64,000 bases of DNA from Rhodosporidiobolus odoratus (taxonomy: Eukaryota; Basidiomycota; Microbotryomycetes; Sporidiobolales; Sporidiobolaceae), in the NCBI GenBank assembly GCA_034387635.1, contig JAOANU010000019.1, positions 248,001 through 312,000 on the forward strand, read 5' to 3'. The notes under the pieces were generated by a model. The model did no database searches and was not told the origin of the DNA. It saw only the letters and a program-made list of their open reading frames with translations. The position numbers and the translations under genes are program-made. Below, piece after piece: positions 46,828-57,320 of this stretch (the stretch's first letter is position 1; each line of letters opens with the position of its first letter).

Positions 46828-49800
46828 ATGTCTGGCACTAATCCGCATGCTACTCTCAGCCACATGATCGCCCTTGCCGCCCTCAGGCCCGATTCGACAC
46901 TCCCACCGCTGGGAACGGTCGAGGGCCAAGTCGTCTCCCTCTCGCCATACAACGCAAGTTCCAAGCTCTTCACGTTCACCTTGAGCTCAGCACACCCGAA
47001 AGACACCGGTCTACGCGTTCAGATCCAGCTCAAGGGTGCTGAGTGGGCGAGAAAGGCGTCGCAGCTCTTCGAATCCAAACTTGGTCAGACTGTCGTTCTC
47101 TCCGGGGCGGAAGGGCAGCTGCAGCGGCGGCCGATACCGAAGGAGAGAGAGGGCATGGTGCCAGACGCGCAGAGGCTGAGGATTGTGTTCGATCGGCGCA
47201 TCGAGGGAGCTTGGAGGGACGAGAATGGAAAACAAGCTGGGCCATTCAAGTTCGGTGCGTTGAATCCTTTCATCGCACCTCGTGAACCAGGCCTAACGTG
47301 TTTACGCTGCAGGCGTTGCGACAAAACGGAAGAGAAGCTCCGGCTTCGCCATTCCTGCTTCTTCCTCCTCTCCTTCCCTCGCCACGGCACAACACAGCTT
47401 CCCCGTCTCCTCTTATTCGAAAGTCGTTCACACTCCCAGTCTACCTTCTGCCAGCGCTTCTTCGGCTCACTCCCTGCCGACTCCCGCCTCTCTTGCGCGA
47501 ATCGAAGTTCCTCGAGCCAACCCTGCCAACCCTTACGTCGCCGCGTCCGACAATACCGCCAATAGCGCTGCACGACATGCTATCGACAGCGATCCCTTCG
47601 ACTCGCAGCCGGTCTCGCGCCGAGTCAGCCTCTTGGGTCAAACAGCCGGCGCGGCGCCTGAGCCTGCAAAGCTGGAGAAGGACAAGGTGACGGATACTGC
47701 GGCGCAGAATGATGAGGCATCTGTACACGAGGATAGACCGAGGAAAAGGCGGAGAGAGCGAAATGCAGAGATCAGAACGAGTTGGGGATTACAGACTGTG
47801 CGTTGTGATTTTCTGCCTACGCGCTCAACTGCCAACCCCGTGAACTCGCATGATCATGTGTACTGACCTGAGGCTGTCTCTTCCCGCTTTCTGCCCATCC
47901 CGCTGTGCGCACCTCGTCTCGCCCTGCGCAATTACCTCGCGGGTATGCACCCATGTTATCTCTTAGACGGACCGCTCCTACCTCGCTCTCGACTCATTGC
48001 CGGCGAAGAATGCCCGAGATATACACGTCATTGCGCTTGCGATCGTCACTAGGCCGCCTGAAATGGCCAACGGAGGCGGAAGAGGTGCGTTCCTTCTTCT
48101 CGTTCTCTCGCACCATCCCCCTGTAGGGCAGTCTAGTTCAACGTGACCAGTGCTGTTTCGGCCAGACTGGACGACAAGCCTTCGTATCTTCGATCCAAGC
48201 CTGCCGACGGGTGGCGCCACAGTCAACTACTTCGCCGATACCGAAGGTGAATTGCCACGTCCGCAAGATGGCGACCTCGTCGTCCTGCAGCAACTTAACG
48301 TGCGTATCCTGGGCTACCCAGCTGCTCTGGCCCTCACAGACTATTTTTCATTTGCAGTGGACCAAGGACAGGCAATGGTTCGTCGCTTACAAAGGCAAGG
48401 GCAACTTCTGCATTCTTCCCTCTGCCAAGCTTCTTTCGCCTTCCCTTTCTTCTGTCCCTCCACCACCGAAACGGGCCGCGATCATCGGCGACGACGAATT
48501 CGCCTACGCTCGCGATCTGGCGCGATGGGCAGAAAAGCATGACTTGCTCGCCCACGCCGCTGAAAGTGCGGGAGTCGCCGTTGCAAAGGAGGAGGAGAGC
48601 GCAAACGAGAGGTCGGCGCAAGCTGCGAGACGGAGAAGTATGGGACGAAGGTGTCTGCGGGTCGAGGAGATATCGCCCGGCGAGTTCTGCGATTCGATAG
48701 CCGAGGTGCGCATCGCTTTCTCGTTTCGCCTGCCCGACCCGGGATGTGGTTGACCATTTGCGCCTGTGCACACGTCCTGGTTTGACCTTGCCGGTAACCC
48801 GATGTTTTCGCCTTGGTCGTGCGTTGCTCTTCTAGGTGGTCAAGTTCTATAACCCCTACTCGGTGAACCCGGAGCAGTGTCTTGGTCCGAACGACCAGTG
48901 CATGCTTTTCGTCACCGACTACACCACAAACCCTCTTATCGCGGACAACGGCAACGTTGGCGACCTCACGGTGGCCGGCCAACGCGCCTTGCGCATCGCG
49001 GTTTTCGGTAAACAGAATGAACCGCTCCTCGCCGTCCCGGAGGAGAAGCTTCGAGGTAGGATCGTCAGACTGCGCAACATTCGACCAAAGGTCGACTCGC
49101 GCGATGAGCTCGAGGCGACCATGGTTGAAGATTCTCGGTATCCTGAGAACCGCGACATCGTTCTCGTGGGAAAGATGGCCAGTCTGCCGGCGGACTGGCT
49201 GCAGAGCTTCAGAGCGTGCGTGTCCGGCCTGCATCCCCTCAATCTTCATCGTTGTATACTGACCCTTGTCATTCTAGACGCCGGAACGCATATTGGGCGG
49301 CTCCATCTTCGGACCGTCTGGCTCCCATTTTCGAGCCAAACACGAAGGACATCAAGCCCTTGAACCCGCTTTGTAAGTGCAGTCTGCCTCTCGCGTCAGC
49401 GCTTTCATAGCCATGCTCATGCTGGACTCCGCTGCAGCTGAAATCATCAAGCTCGACGCCTCTTCCTCTCCTCAATCCCTGACCGACGCCCTCGCCCTCG
49501 GCTCGCCTGGCATATATCACTTTCGCGTTCAGGTCATCGACTTCAACCCCCCCAAGCTGGAGGACTGGTTCAAGGCCTACTGTCCAGTCTGCGACGATGA
49601 GTGCGTCGTTTCTTCTGCTTCATCTGCTTTTCTGGCCCGTCTTGACAAAGTTTTCCGCCAGCCTTCCTGCGTGCGTCACCAGCTGCCTCGATCATGGTGA
49701 GGTCGCGTACGAGTGGTTCTTCCAGCTTGCGCTCGCCGGAGAAGGAGAAGTCGAAGAAGAGCGGGTTCTCCTGACCGTTTCGGGGTCGGAAGCGGTGCGT

Positions 49801-50166
49801 TCTCTCCTGCGTCCCGTTCTCAGCCAGACTGTTTGTCTCCGAGCTGCGCAACAGTCTCTGGCTCAGCAGCCTACCCGGCTTCCGAAATATCGTTCGACCC
49901 TGACTTCCTCTTCTTTCCAGTTTTCCCTTTTCCCCGGCTTCACCGCCGAGCACTTCGCCATCGTCCGAGCTGGCGACCTTTCCCCTCTCGTCACTTGCTT
50001 GCGTGGCATACTCGGCGACCTCGACTCGAAGAAACGGCGGAAGCAGCAGCTTCTCGAGGGCGAGGCAGGACCGGCTTGGGATGTATTGCTTGAAGCATAC
50101 CGAGATGGCGAAGACGCGAGTCGGCTGTACTGGAGGTTTGCGGAGGGAAAGGTGGCGTTCCACTAG
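46828..50166 (+). CDS. POT1: POT1-like telomere end-binding protein B, full length with Cys-rich C-terminal domain
   Basis: Ten exons: 46828-47254, 47313-47797, 47967-48084, 48166-48299, 48358-48705, 48836-49215, 49278-49372, 49438-49600, 49662-49794 and 49921-50166 (842 residues). It starts with an OB-like region (1-140) and a disordered basic linker. OB1 at 305-430 has DIHVIALAIVTRPP, DWTTSLRIFDPS and RPQDGDLVVLQQLN, typical of POT1 DNA-binding folds. OB2 at about 490-650 has GEFCDSIAEVVKFYNPYS, MLFVTDYTTNPLI and GRIVRLRNIRPK. The C-terminal domain (663-842) begins FRVQVIDFNPPKLEDWF and carries cysteines at 711, 714, 721 and 725, a pattern fitting the zinc-containing last OB fold of POT1/TEBP-alpha proteins, which in other species contacts the TPP1 partner. 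POT1 caps the telomeric single strand in the nucleus. Eight of nine introns begin GTGCG. Confidence 0.88.
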
Positions 50167-50357
50167 TTCGTTCTGCAGGCATAGTGCCGCTTCAGAGTTT
50201 GTGAAGATCTTGTAGCAACCTTTCGGGCTTTCTAGCCGTACACCTGCGCAATTCTGCCGCGAGCAGGTCTCAGCGGTAGATGGGGAAGAACTTGCTGCGA
50301 CGATACTGCATGTTAACGCGATATAAGAGGATGTCTACGTTGTCCACCGCCCAGCGT

Positions 50358-52318
50358 TCACCGAGAGTACGGAGCGGGACTCGAAGCACTCGATCGCAGC
50401 CATGCTTCTACAGGGTTGTCGAGCGTCTCGGGTTGTCGGTCTTGTTGAATTTCACGTTTTGTGCCGGCGGACGGGAAGACTGAAAGGGAAAGAGGATCGC
50501 GTTTTGAGAAGGACCGCTGAAGAAAGAGGTGGGGACGTACGGTTGCTCAGTGCCCTTGTCAAGCTGTTACTGCGTTTCCTCGTCAAGGAGGGTCCTCGTG
50601 CTACCCTTTCTGTTCGGTCGCCACTGTCCGCGTCGCCGACCGCCCTGGAAAGTCCTCCCCCACTCCGACCTCGAGAAATGCCCGATATCGGCGGCGGGCG
50701 CCTCTTGCTCTTCTTGGTCGCAGACGGCAGAGGCTGAACATACAGAAGGTGAGGGTTTTCGGACGAGAGGCTGCGCATGATCGGGCCAGGACGTGGTTGA
50801 CTCGTCGCAGAAGGTGAGTGAACAGTCGCTAACATTGGCGGACCAACCGAGGAAGAGTTGCTCGGTCGTCGAGGGAGGAGGAAAGGTGTGCTAGTCGACG
50901 TAGGGGAGGCGACGAGGAGAGGCGTAGCGGGGGGGGTGTCAGGAACAGCGATATGACTGCAGCTGGCAGCTGAATCGCTGTCGTCCACCTGGGGTTTGTC
51001 GCGCCTTTTGAAGCTGAGGCGACGCAGGGGGAAAGATCTGAGCTTGATAGGCACGGGTTCATCGGGAAGGATGGGTGTTATGGGTGGCGAAGGGGTTGAG
51101 GTAAGAGCCGTTGGGTCGAAGGCGCACACTACGGCGGTGCGGGCTTTCAGGTGGCTTGGGAGCGGAGAATGGATGAGGGTGAGGTATCCGCTGGCAGCCT
51201 GCAAATATACTGGTAAGCGGTGAACAGGATAAAGTGGATGAAAAGGACACGTACAGCCGGGTCAAGCTGGTTCACGACCTCCAGCTCCGCCTTGACATCC
51301 GCAACTTGATTCTCGAGGCTCGCGATCATTTGCTCTTGCTGCTCGAGTATAGTCGCAAACCTGAGACGGAATCAGGTATCACTTGTGAATCGAAAATAAG
51401 CCGGCAATGCGAAAGACTGACTTGTCTCGAAGAATATCGAGGTTGCATGCGATATCGGCGAGCTATGGAGTCAACGGTCAGTGCGAATCAATCGTGGGCG
51501 AACGCGAAAAGACCAACCTCGACCCGCCCCTGTTGCACCTCCCCTTCGTACAGCTCAGCCTTTTTCCTCTCACGCCTCACTGCCTCTCCAAGCTGCGTCA
51601 AGACTCCATCCGTGGTGGCGCTCACTCTTCTCTCCGGACGGGTGCTGCCCCGGCTCGAAGGGAGAGTGTTCGAGACGGAACGGCCCTCTTGATCAAGTTC
51701 TGGTAAAGGCGCCTTGTTGAGGTCAGCGACTGGCGGACGGCGAGATTTCGAAGAACCAGGTAGTGAGAGGGTAGGGGAGTGCCGGGGTGAATCGACAAGA
51801 TTCCTTGTCAGAACATGCTTAAGTGCGCTTGATTCTTGCCCTTCTTTTCCTCCCTTCCCCTTATCTTTTGTGCCGTCTGTTCCTCCTGCAATTCTGTCCG
51901 CCGACGGTCCATTGTCCCCGCCACCCTCTCCGGTGCCTGGCCGCTCTTCTTCCCACGCAGGGACCGGCTTACGACGAATCGCTTTCCCAGTTGAAGCCGT
52001 ATTCGATCGCGTCCTTCCCCCAATCGAGCTCGTCGTAATCACCTGCTTCTTCGCCGTTCCGCTCTCACCGACCCCGTTGTTGGACATGCTGCCGCTGACG
52101 TGTACTTGCTCGCAAGAGACGGGACTGACGGGCGCGGTGGAAGAGAGACGGGGAGAAAAAGGCAAGGCGCTGTTTGATAGCTCGCCTGTAGAGGCCGAGG
52201 GCTTGCCATCGGCGTGTGGTGTCCTGGTTCCGAGAAGCGAGAGTTTCGTGGAAGGAAGCGTGGGAGAGAATGGGAGGTCTGTAGCGGAGACGGAACGGCG
52301 AAGAGAAAAAGATGGCAT
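50358..52318 (-). CDS. Coiled-coil protein X2, paralog of X1
   Basis: Five minus-strand exons (52318-51518, 51462-51422, 51360-51255, 51198-50541, 50479-50358) encode 575 residues. It aligns by eye with X1 along the whole core: MPSFSLRRSVSATDLPF (X1 MPSFPFLRRSASVTDIP), LNKAPLPELDQEGRSVSN, LGEAVRRERKKAELYEGEV, FATILEQQEQMIASLENQV, AASGYLTLIHSPLPSHLKAR, SKRRPPPISG and RKRSNSLTRALSN, then LFPS in the last exon. Exons 2 and 3 are 41 and 106 nt, exactly as in X1. It lacks the long N-terminal extension of X1, starting at the ATG that aligns with an internal Met of X1; the frame upstream is open, so a longer N-terminus through another exon is possible. Function is unknown. Tail-to-tail with POT1-like B, 191 bp apart. 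Confidence 0.85.
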
Positions 52319-53011
52319 GGTGCCGAGGTATCGCAAAGGCTCGGGAAGGGGCTCGAGCCGGATGGGCGTGAGGTAGAAGAGGCGCAGCGATGGGCGGAAG
52401 ATTGAGGGGGATGGAGAGATGAAGAGGGCAAAGACTGTGCTATTAAGGGAAGAGAAGAGTCGACGGCAAGGGCACCGGCCGGCGGAGGTTAGGGCGTGGC
52501 TTTGGGACAGTGTGCAGGCGAGCTACGGAGTGTGTGTCGAAGTGCGAGGCGGGTAAGGTGAGCGTGACCAAGATAGACCTGCAATGGCGAGGCTGTGCAA
52601 TCTAGTCGTTTCCTGTGAAGGGCGATCGTCGACGAGATGCAGCGGGTGGAGCTAGCAAGACAGACGAAGAGCTTGACCGCGGTACAGAAGCGTGGCGCCA
52701 ATGCTCGTGCTTAGAGCGTCAAGCTGCCAGAGCGATTGCCAAACAGCCGGAAACCACGAAAGGCGAGCAAGAAGAAAGGTGTCTCATCCGCGTATCTGTC
52801 CGCGGAGGATAAGGCGTGCGTGCGGAGCTGCATGCAGGCTGTTCGCTCGTGTAAAGCACTGTATGCGACCTGAGGCGTCTAGGTCGCGGGCGCTGGGGCG
52901 GAAAAGGGTATGAAAGGGAGAATGGTACTGATGGGTAAAACGGACGAAAGGTTATAGGATCACGCAAACCGGAAGCGACCCACTCCGGCGTTTTCCTCCT
53001 TACTCACCAGC
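52319..53011. other. Intergenic region upstream of X2 and downstream of X3
   Basis: This contains the X2 promoter and possibly further X3 sequence, because a very good 5' splice site (GTGAGTAAGG on the minus strand) lies just after the X3 stop. No gene was recognised. Confidence 0.4.
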
Positions 53012-53836
53012 TCACGCGCGAGCTCTCGATGAGTTCCGCCTCTTCAGACCCGGGAGGACCTTGCTCCACCTGCCGCCATTCCTCGCCAAGTCGGCTGGAA
53101 GCGCTCCCTCTGACGAGTTTTGCCAGACACTGCGATCAAGCGCAGCCGTAGGAGAGACGATGGCGGCGGTGGGAACGGAAGAATGGGTGTTAGGGTAGGG
53201 AGACGAGGCTTGGAAGGGATGATCGGGACGAGCAGACGAGGGTGAAGTAGCCTGGGCGACATGGGTTGGGTCGGAAAGACGCGTTTCGTTGCGGTGAGAC
53301 GAAGGCATGAGGCGAGAGTTCGAGGGGTAGCCGGGATCGAGGTTGGACTCAGATGTCGGCTGGGACGGGAACTGGGCGCGAGGCAAGCCAGAACCGCCAG
53401 TCTCGGCGGCGGCGCGTTGCTTGTCCGACAGTAGGGACAGGTAAGCGTCGGCCTCATGCTCCTGAACGTGACTGGCGTCCTCGAGGGCTTGCCGGGCTGT
53501 CGCAAGCTCCTTGCGAAGGGCTGCGATGGTAGCGGCATTGGCGTCGCGCTGAGCTGAGAGGCGGGCTTCCTCGTCCATGAACTCGCGGTGCTTCTGCTCG
53601 ACCTGTGAATGTACGGTCAGCTACGCTTTTGGTAGGGCTGCTCACGCGAGCATAAAAGCCAGTGGCGAAGAAAGACGGACCTTTGCCTCGCCGTCCACCA
53701 TTTTCTGACCTGCCAATTCAGCCCTTTGCTTTTCGCGCTTGAGTTCATCCGCCAATGCGGCTAGGAGTGCCTTCTTATCGGTGCGGAACGAGCCAACGGG
53801 GTTGGGGGATATCGAGGTTGAAGGAGAAGGGGCCAT
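53012..53836 (-). CDS. Small coiled-coil protein X3, possible diverged member of the X1/X2 family
   Basis: Two minus-strand exons (53836-53681, 53602-53012) encode 248 residues. A Ser/Pro-rich start leads to a basic helix (LADELKREKQRAELAGQKMV), which resembles the conserved X1/X2 helix LGEAIRRERKKADMYEREVE. An intron lies soon after this helix, as in X1 and X2. A coiled coil (QRDANAATIAALRKELATAR) then ends in HEADAYLSLLSDKQRA, similar to the AAEYLSLLTFPSF block of X1. The rest is Ser/Pro-rich with a basic end. Similarity is limited, so shared ancestry is a suggestion. Head-to-tail on the same strand as X2, which would fit local duplication. The 3' end is uncertain, since GTGAGC overlaps the stop and could be a splice donor. 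Confidence 0.6.
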
Positions 53837-55673
53837 GGCGAGGAAGAGGAGAGAAGGGAGAGCGCGAGTGCTGACCAAGTGTAGCGGGGGTATACTGAGA
53901 GTACTGGGTATATCTGAAGGCACGCTCTATGCGAATCTGCGCGCTGACTGTGTGAGTTGCGGAGAAAGGACAAGGACGACTCTCATCGGTACGTCCGGAT
54001 CCTCATCACCACCGCAACTCGGTCGTCAGGTATTACAGGCTGGGTCCACGTGCATCCTCTCAGAAGCAAGCAGAGCGGATGTCAGCCCAGGATGTAGTAC
54101 GTTGCAACCTCCCCGGGCCACCATCTCGTCCCCGACTCTGTAGCTGACCGGTTCGGTGATCCTCTACCTGCTCCCTGTTCGCTAACCGCAGTCGAGGCGG
54201 GCAGTAGGGCAAAGGGCTTGCGTACAGCTCCAGAGATAACAGAAGTGCCGGCTGTCTCGTGATCCCACTCTTCTGCCTGCTCAACTTTGCAGTAACTACG
54301 CTACTACTCTGAGGCGCTCGATATGTCGTTGAACTGCTGTATCGTCTCCGTCGCTCGCGAAAAGCATGCGCCCCCGCAGGATCGGTACAAGCAGCCTACA
54401 TCGCGCCCTCCCGTGACGATCTTCAGCAGAGACTGCTCGACTACGTCTTGCGCAATTGCGTTGCGTCCCCGCCACTACAGTATGCATCATGACTGGCGAT
54501 CTCCGACGTCGTCCCGTCTTCAATCCACAAGAAACCGGATCGACCAATAGATTCCCAGAGCTCACTTGAAGCGCCGAACTGCTCTCCGTCCTCTCCCGTC
54601 CCCGCATACCCTTGGAACTCTCTCGGGCTGGACGCAACGATCTCTGCTGCGATGTACTCACGGTACTACGGTACTGCAGCGGTCGCCCTTCGCAGAGTTC
54701 GGACAAACGGCATTCGGAACACGGAACGCCGGAGAAGGACAACAAAGGAGAAGGGCTGCAGTAATTGAATTGGACGGCGAGAGTCGGAAAGCAGCTTGAC
54801 TGCACCTGGTGTTGCATGACGCGCGGGCGGGGCTGATACACCTTTGTCTGTGAGTCTGCTTAGCCCGCGCTGCACCCTTGTCACGCTGTGGCTCCGCTTG
54901 ACCTTCTCACCTTCTCAAGTCCGCCGGCTTCTCGAGGAAACGCTCAAGGCCGTGTCGCTCTGTACGCCCTGCGCTCCGCCGCGGTACTGCCCGCCTTTTC
55001 TTGTGATGAGACTCGCATCGTCGGAGGTGATCACCCAGGACAAAAGAGATGAAACACCGCGGCTCCTGCTGTTTTAGGTCAGTGTCCGGGCCGTAGGCTT
55101 CGATACTGCTGTTCCCGAGCGCTCTGGACCGTCGGGATCCCTGTGCAGAACTTCTTTTTACGTCGCGCTTGATCGTTACCCACGCGGTGCGGAATGTTCC
55201 AGGGGGAAAGAACAAAGGACACCTCCGTCTTCTCCTCCGCTCGCACAGAATGGCGGTGCTCGCCCGGACAAGCTTCCGCTCGAATAGGCTCATAACCGCG
55301 CGCGGCGACAGCAGGGCAGTGTGGAGGCGCAACGCATAAGGCCTCGCATCGCAGTCAACCCGCATCTCGCGAGGCAAGGGGGACGCCATTCGTCGGAGCC
55401 GATGTGACGGAGCAACTTGCCTGTCTTTGTCTTTCTCTGGCCTGCGGCGGACACAGCCCGCCGCTCTCATCCGTCCTGCTGCGAGCCTGCATCTCAGTCC
55501 TGCAGCCCGTGACAGAGTTTCAGCCTTCCCGTTTTGACGCTGTTTTTTTCTCCGCCTCCACCGGCTTCACTTCCTCCCCTTCTCCTGCCGGGCCTTTCGC
55601 CTCCCGAGCCTCCACTTTGCGCCGAAGTGCACACTGCCACAACCTCCGGTACGGCCCAAGTACAATCCAAGGG
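53837..55673. other. 1.8-kb intergenic region between X3 and the Clp1-like gene
   Basis: This is the longest stretch without a gene. Open frames here have no family resemblance and are often interrupted. I found no tRNA, snRNA or transposon remnant. It is divergent (X3 minus, Clp1-like plus), so it may be an unusually long regulatory region for the Clp1-like developmental gene, or hold a noncoding RNA. Confidence 0.4.
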
Positions 55674-56898
55674 ATGGCCGCCCTAGTGAGGCCGCACAAC
55701 CAACTCGCCGTCGACGTTCAGGCTTCCCTCCTCACGAGGAAAATGCGGTCTCTATCCACGGTCGACGTGCAGCTTCCACCTACACCTGTGTCCCCGGCAC
55801 CTCCTCGCCTACAGTCCTGCTCAGCCTACCCTTCCCCACCGCCTCTACGACCGCAATATGTCCAGCGTCTCCCAAAGACTCTCCCGCCATGCCCTCCGGA
55901 AGTGAGGAAGGTCCGACTCGACGAGCTGGATTTCGCCAACGATGAAGAGCTGCGAGGCGTTCCCGATATCTTCTTGCGAGACATGTTGGCGCATCTGGGT
56001 GAGTAACCGTTCCTTTCCTCGTCGTGATGGAGGAGGAAAAAGAAGACTGGCTGACTTTTTCCCCCTTTCAGCACCTCGTCTCCTCGCCGGATGCGACGCC
56101 GTCGAGCCCCTCCTCCCAACTTCAATCTCCCCAGGCGGCACGCCGACCCTCCCTTCACCTTTACCCTGCCTTCTGCACCCTACATCTGCCGACGCCATCC
56201 TCCCAACCCACCTTCTCGCCATCACCTTCCCGCCTACTCCTCCTTCTCCCGTCGCCGAACGACTACTCGTACCTATTCACGCCCTTCCATGGTCCCTAGC
56301 CTGTGCCGTTCTCGCCTCCGTCTTATCCTCCTCCCCCACAGCCACCTCAGACGCTCTCCCACCCTCCTCATCAACGAGCCTTCCGTTCCCTGCCTCTGCC
56401 CCGCAAGGAGCAGACCATCAGCTTGACCTCCCCGTCGTCGCCCTATCCCTCCCCGACCGACCGTCCTTCGAGCTGCTCCACGCATGGGTGTATGGAACCT
56501 CGACCAAAAACACCTTATGGGAAGCGTTGGTTTACCCGTCTCCAGACGGCAGCGACTCGGCTGCGGACGGATCCACAGACCATGACGTTGGAAAAGAGGA
56601 AGGGGAGGAAGAGGAGGAAGAGGAAGACGCAGGGCAGAGATTGGGTAGGATCGTGGCACTTTGGAAAACGGCTGTCGCGCTTCAAGTGGGGGATGAAGAG
56701 CTGTGGGAGGCAATGGGGAAGGCTTGGGAGGTGGTAGTTGAGGAGGTACTCGCGGCACGGCGAGAGGGGGAGGGAGAGGAAGGGGAGGGAAGTGGCAGTG
56801 AGGGGGAGTTGGAGGATGAGGCTGGTCACTACGACGAGGAAGAGATGGAGGGGATGGAAGGCTGCGAGCAGGTTTGGTCAGGCCCAGTGTCGCCATAG
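55674..56898 (+). CDS. Clp1 (clampless1)-like developmental regulator
   Basis: Clp1 proteins occur in basidiomycetes. In mushrooms and smuts they act downstream of the mating-type homeodomain factors and are needed for clamp-cell or dikaryon growth. Two exons (55674-55998, 56072-56898) encode 383 residues. Conserved-looking blocks are VRLDELDFANDEELRGVPDI followed by FLRDMLAHLG, then across the intron APRLLAGCDAVEPLL, DAILPTHLLAI, LVPIHALPWSLACAVLASVL and LDLPVVALSLPDRPSFELLH, followed by AWVYGT. The last 100 residues are very acidic low complexity. The match rests on the order of these blocks and the typical length. Presence in a yeast-like organism fits a dimorphic mating cycle. Confidence 0.78.
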
Positions 56899-57320
56899 GC
56901 TCGAATGCGGAGAAAGGTGAACTTACCGAACGATATCTCCGCCTTACCGTCGAACCCGTTTTTCCCGCTCCGTTTGTTTTCCCGTGCCGTCATCTGTGCC
57001 TCTTCCTCCTCCTTCCATCCTACTTGTCCCCACTACATTGTACAGAGGCATAGCATCCTGCATTGAATTGCTTGTCACAGTACTGTCCTGACGCTCGAAC
57101 CTGACTTACCGTTCCAACTGCCCCTTGTTGAGCTAAGGCGGAAGCGACGCGAAAAGGCTGAAGTAGCGTAAGCATAAGCAAGGAAAGAGTAAGCGAGCTT
57201 ATGCATGAGAATCGAAGGCAAGGCTCGGAGGAAGACGAGTGTATCGCGAAGCGCTAAGCTTCTTGACCGATCTCGTGCCGTCGCGTTAAGCCTCCCACCG
57301 TTGTCTCTGCGTATTCCCTC
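56899..57320. other. Convergent intergenic region between the Clp1-like and RPAP3-like genes
   Basis: Two 3' ends meet in this 422-bp stretch. I see nothing else in it. Confidence 0.4.

Noticed and set aside
16229..52318. A single segmental duplication covering both X and POT1-like pairs
   Set aside because: Relative order and orientation differ between the two copies, and none of the genes between X1 and POT1-like A has a second copy near POT1-like B.
54296..54841. 181-codon minus-strand frame in the 1.8-kb gap
   Set aside because: The composition looks random, no family resemblance is seen, and there are no plausible splice partners.
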